A DNA stretch of 64,000 nucleotides from Heterobilharzia americana (GCA_944470555.2 OX104127.1:55770140-55834139), one strand, 5' to 3'. Shown: positions 12,171 to 24,722, counted from the first letter of the stretch. The notes: generated by a model not told the origin, from the letters alone. Made by a program: numbers and translations.

Positions 12171-12841
12171 CAGTCAATATTAACATAAGACCAGGCATTA
12201 CTACGTAATGGTCCGAGTTGCCACAGGTCATATCATTACATCAAGTTGAAAGGTAGTGAGATGAAAGATGAAGATAAGAGAATGCAGTCAAAAGAAATAT
12301 AAAGTACTCAAAGGGAGAGAGAGGAAGAAAGAATGAGAAAATGGTGAGATTCGGTATAGCGTCGTTAAGATGAGGACAATGTGTGTATACATCTCCACCA
12401 CTGACATCGGTTCTCAGCCATATCACCTAGAGTCAGTCCCCAACCACTGGTTCCTCTTGTCCCCCACCGACCTTAACCACCTAGTCTGCATTACACCCAT
12501 ACGTGGCTCAAACCAACAGTTAGAGACTTCATACATTGGTGCCATGTTTTAGTCTGGCCACCTCGGACCTACTTCGGCCAACATTGTGTGATGAGGCAAT
12601 CGGTGACTGGGCATACGTAACACGTGCCCCAACTATCTCAGTCGATGAAGGTTCATAGCCTCATCAACTGATTTACCTCTACTCCTTAAAACTCTACACC
12701 TGTCGTCTGACTTACTCACATGGTGACACCACAGAATATGGTCTTTACTATGAAGGCAATGATGGTCAAACACCTGAAGGCTTCTCATGTCTTCCACCTT
12801 CAATGGCCATATTTCACAGCCATACAGACTATCGTTTCTAA
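12171..12841 (-). mobile_element. Second RTE-like retrotransposon family, 3' end
   Basis: The minus strand encodes the C-terminal tail typical of RTE elements (a segment reading LGHVLRMP, later GDKRNQWLG) with interrupted frames, then a pyrimidine-rich 3' untranslated region. The same 3' region occurs in sense orientation at 42120-42450, after a reverse transcriptase, which ties the two together. This is probably the SR2-type lineage of schistosomes; the name is tentative. Confidence 0.75.
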
Positions 12842-13137
12842 ATTCAAGAATATATCAAAGAAAACACTTTATGCAAGATTAAAATAAACTTGTAAATTCT
12901 CAAAAAATACAGTACATTACTGTTCCTAGGATGCCTGTAGATTTTTGTATTAGCTGACAAAACTACCATCATCAAAATTACACTTAATTTTTTGATCGTT
13001 TCTGAGTGCAGATGAAACGCGAATGTAATACCAGTTGACCGTTTCACACCAGTGCCTTTATTACTTTTATTAATTATTTCATTTAAAAATACAGTACAGA
13101 GAGTGAATGGATTGAAATAGTACGTGCTAAGAATTCC
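12842..13137. other. No gene or repeat recognised
   Basis: Short AT-rich segment between the two retroelement fragments. Confidence 0.3.
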
Positions 13138-13660
13138 ATACTGTATCATATGTGGAACAAGATGCAGATTTTCAACACCAATGTCAGTCAAGTCAGTGCT
13201 TCTGTATGGCTCAGAGACTTGGCGTGTTACGAAAGGCATTTCCAACAAACAACACACATTCATCAACAAATGCCTACGCTCACTCGTTACTGAAGCTGAG
13301 ATGGCCACAATAATAAGAATAAACAACAAGGAACTCTGGCTGACAACGAACCAATGAAGCGAGAGGCTATCGCTCAACAAATATGCACTGGAAGGAAGTG
13401 TAGATGGATTGGGCATACACTGAGAAGACCATTCGAGGACACCACTCGCCAGATTAGATCGTCGAGTGGAATTCAAGTGGGAAACGACGAGTTGGGTGTC
13501 CGAGGTGAGGGTGACATGGAGGAGATTGTGTTAGGAAGTAATGAGAGCTTGTGGGCATTGGTGGAGCCAGGTTGAAAAGATTGCTGAGAAGAGAGTGGAA
13601 TGGCTATGTGCTACTAAAGGTCTATGTTACACTAGGAACCCAAGGGACAAATAATAATGT
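13138..13660 (+). mobile_element. RTE-clade retrotransposon, 3' fragment
   Basis: Covers the last ~520 bp of the family, with the region around GAGACTTGGCGTGTTACGAA near 13211 and a short TAATAATG tail near 13655. Frames are broken. Confidence 0.8.
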
Positions 13661-14039
13661 AATATAATGTGATAATTATACTAGTTAATTGCAGGAAAAA
13701 TAAAAGTGATTTTGTTAGAATTTGCTTATACATAGTTGGAAAGAGAACTAGTAAACTTTTCAAATAATAATTTGAAAGTTGGGTAATAATATTAATCACT
13801 AAACAAAAATATTAGACTTAAGATAAACATTTCATATCAGAATTTGTAAGTTTCCCTAGTTGACTGAAAAAAAACATATTGCGGGCTAATGATATTTCGA
13901 CTTCTATGCCTTAGAGTTTTGATGGGAACAACATCAACCATCAAGTGGCAGATAAATCCAGCTGACGAACTCTAAGTAGAAAAAAGACGCTCTGTCTGAA
14001 TTTCACTGCCTAACACTATCTACCAATAATATCTAACTA
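13661..14039. other. No gene or repeat recognised
   Basis: AT-rich sequence between two RTE copies. Confidence 0.3.
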
Positions 14040-15131
14040 TGGTACAGATACACAATGGGAAGCTCAGTGATGCCTTTGAAGTGAAGACAAGAGTAAGACA
14101 AGGCTGCCATCTACTATCACCCATGATTTTCCTGATTGTAGTGGACTGGATCATGCAACAAACAGTGAGGAGCGAGAAGATGGGCATACGCTGGCTGGAC
14201 CGATGTAGAGAGCCTAGAAGATTTGTATTTCGCCGATGATGACTTGTGTCTGATGTCGCACAAAGTGGAAGATGTACAGACGAAAACTAACAAGTTGACA
14301 GAAGAGGCATGGCAGCCAAGGAAGACGGAAGTTCAAGTGAGCATGGAGAAGACAGAGGTGATGGAGATACCCGACTAATACCACCAACAACAACAAGCAC
14401 TCATCACCACCAACGGGAGAAGTCTAGAAGAAGTAGTCTCTTTCACATACACCTACGTAGGCAAGGCAGTATCGTTTCAACTACAAGCGGAGGCGGCACA
14501 GACGAGGGCGTCGAAGCCAGCCAGGATCGGAAAAGCAAGACAGGTGTTCATTAACCTGAAACCAGTGTGGAGATCTGCACTCAGCACAAGGAACAAAATT
14601 CGGATTTTCAACACCAGCGTCAAGTCACTGCTGCAGTATGGTTCAGAGACTTGGCGGGTTACGAAAGGTATTTGCAACAAACTACAGACATTCATCAACA
14701 ACTGCCTATGCTCACTCGTTACTAAAGCTGAGATGGCCACAATAATAAGAATAAGCAACAAGGAACTCTGGCTGACTGACTGACTGACTGGCAACGAACC
14801 AATGAAGTGAGAGGCTATCGCTCAACAAATATGCACTGGAAGGAAGTGTAGATGGATTGGGCATGCACCGAGAAAGCCGATTGGGGACATCACACATCAG
14901 GCCAGGCTGTCGAGTGGAATCCAAGTGGGAAACGATGAGTTGGGCGTGTGTTAGCTGAGGGTGACATGGAGGAGATCATGTGAGGAATAAATGAGAGATT
15001 GTGGGCATTGATGGAGCCAGGTTGAAGAGATTTCAACTGAATGGGTGTAATGTAGACGTGCTACTGAAGCGGTGTGTTCCACTAGGAACTTAGGGACAAG
15101 TAATATGCTACTACTACTACTAATAATAATA
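14040..15131 (+). mobile_element. RTE-clade retrotransposon, 5'-truncated copy
   Basis: Starts just before the reverse transcriptase motif around 14090-14120 (VRQGCHLLSP) and ends in a TACTACTAATAATAAT tail. The catalytic box at about 14229-14246 reads FADDDL, as at 9710. Near 14770 a CTGA tetranucleotide is repeated several times inside the coding region. Confidence 0.85.
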
Positions 15132-15504
15132 TCCCAAATATTAATATCCAAAATTAACCTGAATAGTAACCAGTTTCCCGTTATTTAGTCCCGAGTACTG
15201 ACCGAATGCAGTCGATTATTTTACAGTGTTTTCTTCATAGGCGAAGAGACTCCATTACGTTGCAGGTTGATAGACGGTAGACAGTTGGAAGTAATTGATG
15301 GGGACTTCTGCTATTTTTAGTACTGAACAGTTATTTTGTCGGTATGGCTGTCGTCATTGTATGAACTTTACATCAATGTACAAAGAATTTCTTCAAGTAT
15401 TCTCACAATCTTCAACAGCTTAAGAGGCGTATATAGTTAACAATGCAGAGTCAAACTACTTCTTCAGTTATTCACGTTAAACTCAAGATTTTGACTAAAA
15501 GATG

Positions 15505-15965
15505 AGTTTTCAAGTTGGTATTCATCATAAACTGACATCATTTGAAGGAATATTGGAATCCTGGGAGCACTGGACAGCTGTTCCGTCTTAGTACGGAACT
15601 CCTTAGCAGTACACGCCCACGACTCCGTCAGGGATCGGACCCCTGACCTCCAGGTTCCATTGGTCATATTTCCAGCTTCTATCAGTTCACGATATAACAC
15701 CATCATCATCCAATGTTATCGTCGAGTATTTGTCTTCGTGGTCAACGGGTTCGCCCCATTGGTCACGACTTCTCATTCAAGACTTCAGGAATCACCTCTC
15801 ACTGCTAGTCACCAGTGAGGTCTAGTTCATGGGCTCAATCCCCGGCAGGGTCGTCAGTGCGCACTGTCAAGGAGTCCCATACTAGGACGAAACAACTGTT
15901 CAGTGCTCCTAGATTTTCAATGGTCCCCCAACTGATGTCATTCCAAGATGAATTCTACTTCTAAA
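15505..15965. repeat. Hammerhead SINE, inverted pair
   Basis: A minus-strand arm (about 15545-15620) and a plus-strand arm (about 15850-15925) flank a ~230-bp body with the family's central segment (GTTATCGTCGAGTATTTGTC near 15715). Both ribozyme cores carry changes: CTAA for CTGA in the left arm and TCAA in the right arm. Confidence 0.65.
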
Positions 15966-16439
15966 ATATGTTATTCTTTCTCCTAAACAGTTTATGAAAA
16001 TTAACTTTTCTATATTGTCTGATAACAGACTTAAAAGAGAATGATTGAATCAACCTTATAGCGGTCAACTTCATCAAAACATTTGCTATTTATACATCAA
16101 CTAATAGTGAACAAAATCTTGTGTAGGAGTATTTATAACAATAAAAATATTTTGATATAAAATAAGAATCGACATCAGCTTCCCTTTATTTATATTAATA
16201 TCCTTGCTACTTGAAATTTATTTGATGTAAGTTTTGAAGAAAAATAATAAAGGTGGATTTCACTTTTCTTTATCTATTACTTTCATCAAAGGACTGTTTA
16301 TTTATTTGTTTACTCTTACCTGTTATTATTATTTTTTTGTCAACGATAATTAACGATTGTTGAACGTTCAGTTTGTTTTGCTGTATCATAACAAAATAAT
16401 CATGAAGATTTGAATTTTTGAGGGGTTTGTGGAGATTTA

Positions 16440-17040
16440 GAGATATTTCAAGTTGGTATTCCTCATAGACTGACATCAAATGAAGGAACGATGGAAATCT
16501 GGGAGTACTGAACAGCTGTATTTTCCTAGTATGGAACTCTACAGCAGTGTACACCCACAACCCTGCCGGGGATCGAACCGGCGACCCTCAGGTTCCTATT
16601 GACCCACTGGTCCATATTTCCATTTCCTGTCAGTATACGACATAGCGCCACAATCACTCAATGTTATTGCTGAGTATTTGTCCTCACAGCCATCATGTTT
16701 ACCCCACTGGTCATGACTTCTTACTGGAACTTCGAGAATCACCTTTCGAAGATAGTCACCAATGAGCAGTGGTTGAGGGGTTTGTGAGGATTTAGAGATA
16801 TTTCATGTTAATATTCATTGTAGACTGATATCAGTAGTGCGGTGGCTCTATGTCGTCAGCTGACAGAAATTGGAAATATAGACCATTAGATTCCAACCCA
16901 GTGGGTTAGTGGTAACGTTCTGGCTACGGAACCTGAAAGTCACGGGTTCGATTCCGGGATAAGATAGCTGTCGAGTGCTCTCAGGTTTCCATTGTTCCTT
17001 CAAATGATATCAGTGTACGATGGATACCAACTTGAAACCA
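16440..17040. repeat. Two hammerhead SINE copies in inverted orientation
   Basis: The left copy (16440-16790) reads on the minus strand and keeps a tRNA-like B box near 16575 and the full central segment. The right copy (16800-17040) reads on the plus strand with B box GGGTTCGATTCC near 16945 but has lost the CTGA half of the ribozyme. Neither core is intact. Confidence 0.6.
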
Positions 17041-17599
17041 TGGAAAAAGTTGTTGAGATAAGTTTATAAATAAAAATCAAATCGATATAATATTTAGAAT
17101 ATTTTTCAGAAACAAAAACGAAATAACACACGAAATCAACTAAATATGAACAAAAGTTGAATTGTATCCCTATAACATAATCATATACTAGTTTATGATT
17201 CTGCTATGGCTCACTGAAATCTGATTTGTACAAAAGTAATTCTCACTATAGCCTACCTGGTGACTGAATTGAAGATGTGGCTGAAACAAATCACCTTGTT
17301 CCCGTCATTTCCAATCATTCTGACTTGTAATATTTCAGAACTTCTAGTGATATAAGCTGTAAATATCTAAACCATTGTAACATACACCAATAGATTGTTT
17401 ATTTCATAGACTGCTACTGCCAATGTTTTATCATCGAACCAACATGTCAAAATGAGTTTGTCCGTTATATGTCTAAGTAGGTTCAGTGAATTGCCGTAAC
17501 GTGTTGAAAAATAATATTACTTAGTGTGAAATAGAACTTAGAAATATATCACACTTTTCATAACTTCAGGATTTACTGCTACTTTTAAAAGAAACACTA
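17041..17599. other. No gene or repeat recognised
   Basis: AT-rich sequence; no coding signal. Confidence 0.35.
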
Positions 17600-18490
17600 T
17601 TATTTCTCCTATGGGTTCCCAGTAGAACATAGGGCTTCAGTAGCATGTCTCCATCTCACTCTCTTCTCTGAAGTCTTTTCAATCTGTCTCCACCACTGCC
17701 CAGAACCTTTCATTTCTTCCTCATACAATATCCTCCATGTCACCCTCACTTTTGACTCACAACTCGACTTTTCTCATTTCGCTCCCACTCGAAGGCCTGA
17801 CCTGGTCTCGCGCGGGATGCCCTCAAACTATCTTCTCAGTTTATATCCATCCAATTCATGTCGGCTTTCTTCTCCTGCTTATTTGTTGGGCGAGGGGTTC
17901 TTGTCTCGTTGGATCGTTGCCAGCCAGATCTGACCTTCAGTGTTAGTATCGAGTGGGTGTAGACGGCAGGTGATGATGTGATGTGATGAAGGTCTGTAAC
18001 TCGTTTGAAATGCTTTTCGTGACGCGCCAAGTCTCTCAACCATCACATAGAAGCATTGACTTGACTGGCAGTAGTGTTAAGAATCTTGATCTTGTTCATG
18101 GTTTATGCTGAGTGAAGTGGAAAGGAGTGTAGTGTAGTGCAGTAGATCTCCACATTGATTATTTCAGATCAATGAAGGCTTGTCTTGTTGTCTTTTTGAT
18201 CCTGGTTGCTTTGACATCCTGATCTGTGTCACCACCGCCAGTAGTTGAGACGATGCTGTCAACGTAGGTATCTGAAAGTGTCTACCACTTTTAGATTTCT
18301 CTCGTTGATGCTGCTTGTTTTTGTTATTTTTGTTTGTTGGTCATCTTCTTCACCTTTGCCTTCTCTGTGTTCACCAGAAAAAAGTCTTTTATTCGCTGCC
18401 TGTTCTGAAAACTTGTTGGTTTTCGTTAGTATATCTTTGAGTTTTTTCGACATTAGACTTAAATCGTCATGGGGGAAGTCTAAATCGTTT
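17600..18490 (-). mobile_element. RTE-clade retrotransposon, 5'-truncated copy
   Basis: Minus-strand copy with its 3' end near 17600. It is closely related to the copy at 3586-4535, sharing the AGTGTAGTG insertion near 18130 and the motif GTATCTGAAAGTGTCTACCA. Frames are disrupted. Confidence 0.75.
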
Positions 18491-18654
18491 ATGGTCTTTG
18501 TATCCTTCCAGCTTATATCCGTCTTCTCGGTTAGTTTACTTATTCACTAGTAATATTTAGCTTTTAACACGTAAACATTTATCCTGTCAATTTCATGCAT
18601 ACTACTGATTCAAAGAGGTGATACTCTCTGCTGCTAGATCAATCCTTGATTGCA

Positions 18655-19140
18655 GTGTTAATACTTCGAATATTTTAGTTGGTTGCAGGTAATCTGCAAG
18701 AAGCCCAAAACCTTTGTTTCGTGCCTAACGACACTCATCAGCAAGGCGTATCTACAACCTAGACAGAACTGATGTCCTGCCTGATACTGGAACCCGTGTA
18801 ACTCATTATTGCGGTCAACGAATGTACCACTGAGATATTTGGGCTGCTACTCATCTCCTGTAAGACTGGTTTGAATGCATGGACTTGTCACGGGAGAGCA
18901 ATTAACTTCATGTTGCCTGAATGCAGACCGAGTCCTATCGATCCTACTTACAATGTAGCCACTCAGCTAGTAGGCTCAGCATTGCAGTGCACATTAGTAA
19001 ATGTCAGTTGGTTGGAGGTAATCGTTACCACGATGCTGATCCTCCTAGCTTAGTGGCGACATTGTAAATATGATCGGTAGGATTCAGTCTGCATGCAGGA
19101 CTAAACAACGTACTGTGAATATGCCTACGGAAGCATGGTC
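18655..19140. repeat. tRNA-like repeat (family B) with internal inverted pair
   Basis: The left part (18675-18870) is an antisense tRNA-like region. Then an inverted repeat of about 90 bp per arm (about 18905-18995 and 19020-19110) closes on a ~25-bp loop; the arms carry CAATGTAGCCACTCAGCTAG and its complement. The same design recurs at 43170-43390. Confidence 0.6.
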
Positions 19141-19274
19141 AGCTTAAGATTTAGCAGGCATAATATAGTTTTTGCATAGGAAAGAAATATCATATTCTTT
19201 GATTATTTAAGAAGGTTGAGTAAATTGGTAATTGCCTTCATTAATCATCCGGAACACAACCCACCTTCTGGCAT

Positions 19275-19495
19275 AATGGACTTAACTTCAAGTTGATATT
19301 CATCACAGACTGACATCAGCTGGATAAACATTAGAAACCTGTGAGCACTGGACAGGTATTTCATCCTAGTATGGGACTCCTTAGCAGTGCAACTCCCACG
19401 ACCTCGCCAGAGATCGAACCCAATACTCTTCCAACTGATATCAGTCCATGCTGAATCAATAAATTCTCACAAATCTCCAAACTAAAATAGACATA
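19275..19495 (-). repeat. Hammerhead SINE, truncated
   Basis: The minus strand carries a hammerhead arm with CTAA in place of CTGA and GATGAAAT after stem II. The tRNA-like body is cut short near 19430. Confidence 0.55.
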
Positions 19496-19842
19496 TTTGT
19501 TAAGAAATGAGCATTAAAACAACGGATATTTCAAATCAGAACCCCCCAATAACTTTAAAGGAACTGAGGCATTGTAGTGCATTAGCGTTAGGCGGCTTAT
19601 CACAATCATTTACTGTAAACGCTCATATATTTTTATTTCAGAAGTGTTACGTAGAATTATTGAATTTTTAAACTTCGCTGACTCTACACAGATCGTAAAA
19701 TTGTTTTCAAAATTTTCCTCATTTCTAATGTATACATTTATATATCAAAACGTCTGTTGAAAATTAGGGTAACCATACCAACCACCATGAAATGCATCTC
19801 TTTTAAATGTGATTGAGGAAGAATATAACCTAAGGCATCCGA

Positions 19843-20352
19843 CTTTTTAACACTAATTCAGTCACGTCAGTGGTTTTATGTGATGGTTGAGAGACATGGC
19901 GGGTTACGAAAGGCATTTCCAACAAACAACACACATTCATCAACAAATGCCTACGCTCACTCGTTACTGAAGCTGAGATGGCCACAATAATAAGAATAAG
20001 CAACAAGGAACTCTGGCTGATAACGAACCAACGGAGCGAGAGGCCATCGCTCAACAAATATGCACTGGAACGAAGTGTAGATGGATTGGGCATACACTGA
20101 AAAAGCCGATTGTGGACATCACGGGCCTGACCAGGTTGTCGAGTGGAAGCCAAGTGGGGAACGACGAGTTGGGCGCGTGTTAGCTGAGGGTGACATGGAG
20201 GAGATCATGTGAGGAATAAATGAGAGCTTGTGGGCATTGATGGAGCCAGGTTGAAGAGATTGCAACGAAAAGGGTGTAATGTAGACGTGCTACTGAAGCG
20301 GTGCGTTCCACTAGGAACCTAAGGGATAAGCAATATACCACTACTACTAATA
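19843..20352 (+). mobile_element. RTE-clade retrotransposon, 3' fragment
   Basis: Last ~500 bp of the family, ending in TACTACTAATAATAAT near 20350. The tail and the segment AGTTGGGCGCGTGTTAGCTG near 20166 place it with the copy at 14040-15131. Confidence 0.8.
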
Positions 20353-20750
20353 ATAATATCCCAAGGCAACTGGAAGTATTCTCTAAAAATCTCTAATAGG
20401 GATTATTTCGAATATCTCTGAATATCAAGATTTGGCGAGATATGTTTTCATAAGTATAGTTTTTTCTTCGCTGTTTTTAGCTGCTAGATTTATCTTCACA
20501 ACTTTTATATCAATTTTGTGTTATTATACGTAGATCGTTTCAAATATAACAGATCACTAAAACAATTGGCATGTCTATTGATAGTGACAAGAAAATTGGT
20601 ATCTTAATTAAAAACATTTAGGATAAACTAAGAAGTGAGAAGTGGCTGTTGATTTCATGTAAGATTCTGTTAGAAGTACCCTCCATTACTTCTCCTAGCA
20701 ATCTTAAGCACCTAAACATTTTCCGTTGTGACGCTTCTCTACATCCATGA
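20353..20750. other. No gene or repeat recognised
   Basis: AT-rich sequence between two retroelements. Confidence 0.3.
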
Positions 20751-21720
20751 ATTCAGCTATGTTGGATTACAGAATAAAACGAAGAACAGATGACAGCTTG
20801 GATACTACCGTCTACAGAAAACCAACACATTCCAACAGGTATCCAGACTTAAAATCATCCCATCCAATGTCAGTCAATGAAGGCGGCTTTAATTAAATAT
20901 CTAAATGATAGAGCTAGAAAACTGACCAGTCACAGCAAGAACCTAAACAAGGAATTGAAACACACAAAAGAAGTTCTAGTAGTTAATAATTATCCTGCAC
21001 AGTTGATTAAGAAATCTTTACGGACACACACGAGAAACGAAAAAGTAACAGTCACACGGGTTCGACTAATGACGACAACAAGGAGGGTACCTCAGAAACT
21101 TCATGTAGAATCCTCAACAGAGCTGGAATTAGGGTGACATTTAAACCTACAAACTCACTCAGAGATAAACTTTCTCGGTTATTTTGAGGATCCGACAGAA
21201 CCAATTGAGGAAAATAATATAATCTATCGAATTCCATGTAATGACTGTGAGGTCAAGTATACAGGTCAAACTAGTCGGTTAGCGTCAGTTAGAATAGCGA
21301 AACAGGAATTTATCTAAATATAGAGTGACAGACCTAAATAGGAACAATAATCTAGAAAAGCACTCGGCTATTGTTATGCATGCATTAATACACAAACACA
21401 GGATAGGGTGGAATAAAGCTTGTGTATTTAAGTCGAATATATGATTAGGTGGAGACAGAGAGACAGAGAGAGAGACTGATTACTTAATCTTTGTTCATCG
21501 AATCAACAGCACCCAACACACGTGGAATAGAAATGATGCAACATCTACACCAGAGATATGGAAGATTTCACTACCGATAAGAGCAAATCATATGAGGTGA
21601 CGTAAGTTTAAAAATCCAGTATCGAAAGTGGAGTGTGATTACACTGATATGATGATGAGTAAGGATAATTTATTCTCGAAATGTCATCAAGTAAGTAAAT
21701 AATACTAGATCACTACTGTG
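20751..21720 (+). mobile_element. Penelope-like element, 3' part (copy 1)
   Basis: Translations give the region after the reverse transcriptase (NKELKHTKEVLVVNNYPAQL near 20945-21005) and the start of a GIY-YIG endonuclease (IPCNDCEVKYTGQTS near 21230-21275, with the Cys-x2-Cys that precedes the nuclease in these elements). Stops and shifts break it. It is very similar to the copy at 57530 but lacks about 43 bp near 21080. The 3' end carries a hammerhead relic, listed separately. Confidence 0.75.
21635..21700 (+). ncRNA. Relic hammerhead of the Penelope-like element
   Basis: The boxes TGATGAG (21653-21659) and CGAAATGTC (21677-21685) frame an A/T-rich stem-loop (GGATAA pairing with TTATTC). 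The second Penelope copy has the same layout near 59485-59515. Penelope-like elements are known to carry hammerheads in their terminal repeats. The first core base is A rather than C and a 3-base ATG repeat separates stem I, so activity is unlikely. Confidence 0.45.
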
Positions 21721-21729
21721 TGACTTGGT

Positions 21730-22260
21730 TTTCTTTCTTTCTAGCACTCACTACAATGGCGTATCTACCACCTTAGGGTAATCGAATTTCCCTATGGGAT
21801 TTTAAACCATTTCACTGAGTGCAGCAGTCAACTACGCTACCAGTGAGCTATTTGGTATACGATTCACCTCCTACAAAACTGGTTGAGACATATCAATTAG
21901 TCACTGAAGAACAAACAGTTTCATTTAATCTATTCCTAAGAGCTAACCGAATCCTATCAATCATTTTGTAATATCACAACTAAGCTATGAGGCTGAATAT
22001 CGCAGTGCACTTTTTTAGATGTTAGCTGGTTAAAGGTCATCGGTAGGAAGACCTATCTATCTAGGGTTTGTTTTCACTTGTCAGCGAGGTGTATCTGCAA
22101 CCTCGTCAGAAATGATGTCCCATGTCATCGATTACTGCAGTCACTAACACTCCACGTAGCCATTCGGACGGTGATCGAATTTCTTTAGGACTGGATTCAA
22201 AACAATACTTAGTTACCGAACAATAATCAGTCTCATGTTGTCTTATGCAAATTCTTTATG
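21730..22260 (-). repeat. tRNA-like repeat (family B), two diverged copies
   Basis: Blocks around 21745-21860 and 22075-22215 resemble the antisense tRNA-like segment (CACTGAGCTA and TCAGCGAGGTGTATCTGCAA). A block near 21940-22010 matches the family's second half. Confidence 0.5.
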
Positions 22261-22554
22261 TATGTATATTTTAGTGTAGGAAATGTCAACGTGATAAAAT
22301 AGGATTTCGTTCATTAGATATAAAAATTATTCAACTACAACAATATTTGGCAAAGGTCATTACCACTAATAACACTCACAACACAACGGCTATAGTAATG
22401 ATTATGACAAGAAACTTTAACAGTATGAGGTTGGAACACAGTAACTAGCATGTCTGCGACGGAAATACCGGATCATAGGACCTGAATAATAATGATTGAT
22501 GACAGCTAAAGAAGTGGATTTTCGCTACTAATTCTTGGCATAATTGAAAAATCT
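22261..22554. other. No gene or repeat recognised
   Basis: AT-rich sequence between family B copies. Confidence 0.3.
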
Positions 22555-22765
22555 ATGTATTAGTTGGTTGGAGGCAATCAACTGGAAATCCTGCTTGACC
22601 TAGGTTCCTTGCTTGTTAGTACTCGTCAGTAAGGCGTATCTTCAACCTCGGCGGAACTGACGTTTTTGCGTGAGATTTGAACTCACGTTACCCAATGTTG
22701 TAGTCAGCAACTTTACTACTGAGCTATTCATACAGCGATTGACCACCTGTAGAACTGGGAGAAAT
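22555..22765 (-). repeat. tRNA-like repeat (family B)
   Basis: A fairly well preserved antisense copy: TTGGTTGGAGGCAATCAAC at its start, CAGTAAGGCGTATCTTCAAC near 22629 and the antisense B-box region TTTGAACTCACGTTACCC near 22675. Confidence 0.6.
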
Positions 22766-23380
22766 CTGTGTTTTAAGTGAGTTTGAACAAAGTAATGGTA
22801 ATAATTTCTTTTGAACACAAATTACACTACTTCTTCAGTGTTTCATCGACATAATCGTGTATCATTTGGTAGTTTCATGAAAGTATATACATCTGATGAA
22901 AAAAGAAGGCAATTAGCGTCCAACTTCATTCTAATTGATATAGATTCACAGTAAAGCTAGTATTACCTTTAAAATTAGCTAAGTGAAGATAAATAAGGTC
23001 ATGGATAGCAAGTTATCTTTTTTGTGACCTCAATGCTTTCTTAAACAGATCTTAACACTAAACTCTCCGAAGCATCGTTTCCTATATCACTTTGAACAAA
23101 TAATATAAGGTGTAGAGTTCTTCACAGAGACTCACAGTTTCGATTTTCACAACAGGTATGCGCGTACTTGAACATTGAATTCAAGAATAGGTTTCATCCA
23201 GTGGCTTTCTTCCTTCATCGATATCTTTCATATAGCCTACGCTGTACAACTGAGGCATTAACACACAAACAGTCATTTATACATTTTGATATCCCTTTTG
23301 ACTGCCGATCAGTTATGCATTCAAATCAAGGTTGTCATGGACTAACTAATGTAATATTTTTAAATTCGGAGGAAGTTACT
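22766..23380. other. No gene or repeat recognised
   Basis: The 78-codon frame at 23168-23404 has no recognisable family and runs into the foldback arm; it is probably chance. Confidence 0.35.
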
Positions 23381-24722
23381 AGTGTAGTGGGAGTTGCTGA
23401 TTAGAATGGATATAAGTAGTATATGTTGAGAAGGTGGCAGAAATCATAGATAATTACCAGAAATGGGTAAGGATCCCGCCAAGAGGAACACGTGAGACAA
23501 CGCAGGCGTATTAGGAGCGAATCAAGGTAGAAGCAGAAGAGGAAATGACCCCCATTATGCAAATGAATGTCTTAGTGTAAGGTGTACCACATTTGATGAC
23601 TAAAGTACCGGATGTTAAAAAAAACATTCCTTCCTTCGTCTCCATCTTCTCGTTCCCTTCAGTTGGTGTTACCGCTTCTGGACGTGATGAAGATTCCGTG
23701 GCCTGCAGTGTTCGAGGGTGGAGACATTAAGGTCTTCCTCAGAGACTTCGAGGCCTTTGTGGAGCCGGTGGGTGTCTGGGATCCTGGTGATAACGCCGAC
23801 TGAGGGAGAACAGAAGGTGGAGATGAAGGAAGGAATGTTTTCTCGTTAACATCTGGTATAGTAGTCATCAAATATCGTGCACTTTCGTCTCCATCGTCTC
23901 ATCTTCTTCAGTCGGTGTCGCCTCGGGACCCCAGACACCCACCGGCTCCGCGACCTACTCATAGATCCTGAGGAAGACCTTAATGTCTCCATCCTCGAAC
24001 ATTTCTGGCTACGGAATCTTCATCACGTTCAGAAGTGGCAACACCAATTGAAGGGGACGAGAATATGGAGACGAAGGAAGGAATGTTTTTTAGAAGTAGT
24101 ATTCAACATGGACTGACATCAGTTGGGGAAACAGTGAAGACCTGGGAGCACTGGACAGCTGGTTCGTCCAACTAGTATGGGACTCCTCAGCAGTACGCAT
24201 CCACGACCCGGCTAGGGATCGAAGTCACGACCTTCAGGTTTCACGGCGAGCGCGCTGACCATTCAGACATTGGGTTGGTTTCCAGTGGTTCACAATTTCC
24301 AACTTCTCTCAGTTCACGACAGCGCAACTATCACCCAAGGTCTTCAGTTAGCATTCACTTCATTTCCGACTGATTGACCCCATAGGTCACGGCTTCTCAT
24401 TAAAGCTTCGTGATATCCATCTGGGAGCAAGTCACTAATGAGCACTACAGGGCAATGTATTTTTGAGATGAATGTTTTTTTATCAACATCTGGTACTTTG
24501 GTCATCAAATATGGTGCACCTTGCACTAAGACAGTCATTTACATAATGGGGGTCATTTCCTCTTTTGCTTGATTCGCTCTTAATACGCCTGCGTTGTCTC
24601 TTGTGTTTCTCTGGGTAGAATCCTTACCCATTTTTGGTAATTATCTATGATTTCTGCCACCTTCTCAACATATACTACTTATATCCATTCTAATCAGCAA
24701 CCCCCACTACACTAGGAACATT
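23381..24722. mobile_element. Foldback structure of a gag-bearing LTR-type element
   Basis: The two ends are inverted: 23381-23630 matches the complement of about 24470-24722 over some 240 bp with few differences. Inside, 23630-23840 matches the complement of about 23885-24085. Arm translations give a short gag-like segment (VFEGGDIKVFLRDFEAFVEP near 23708-23767) resembling Ty3/Gypsy Gag N-termini; this family assignment is tentative. A hammerhead SINE has inserted in the right arm at 24089-24470. No reverse transcriptase or integrase is visible. Confidence 0.65.
24089..24470 (-). mobile_element. Hammerhead SINE inserted in the foldback arm
   Basis: The SINE is flanked by GAATGTTTTTT on both sides (about 24079-24089 and 24471-24481), consistent with a target-site duplication of about 11 bp. 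The minus-strand hammerhead (about 24130-24200) has an intact CTGAGGAG box but reads CGAACC where CGAAAC is expected, losing the conserved A-U pair beside the cleavage site. The tRNA-like body lies at 24205-24265. Confidence 0.7.

Noticed and set aside
12844..13476. 210-codon minus-strand open frame, the longest in the window.
   Set aside because: Most of it is the antisense of an RTE 3' fragment; the same antisense residues recur at other RTE copies.
23612..23803. Short open frame as a stand-alone gene.
   Set aside because: It lies in the arm of a foldback structure and reads as a gag fragment; there is no intact element around it.
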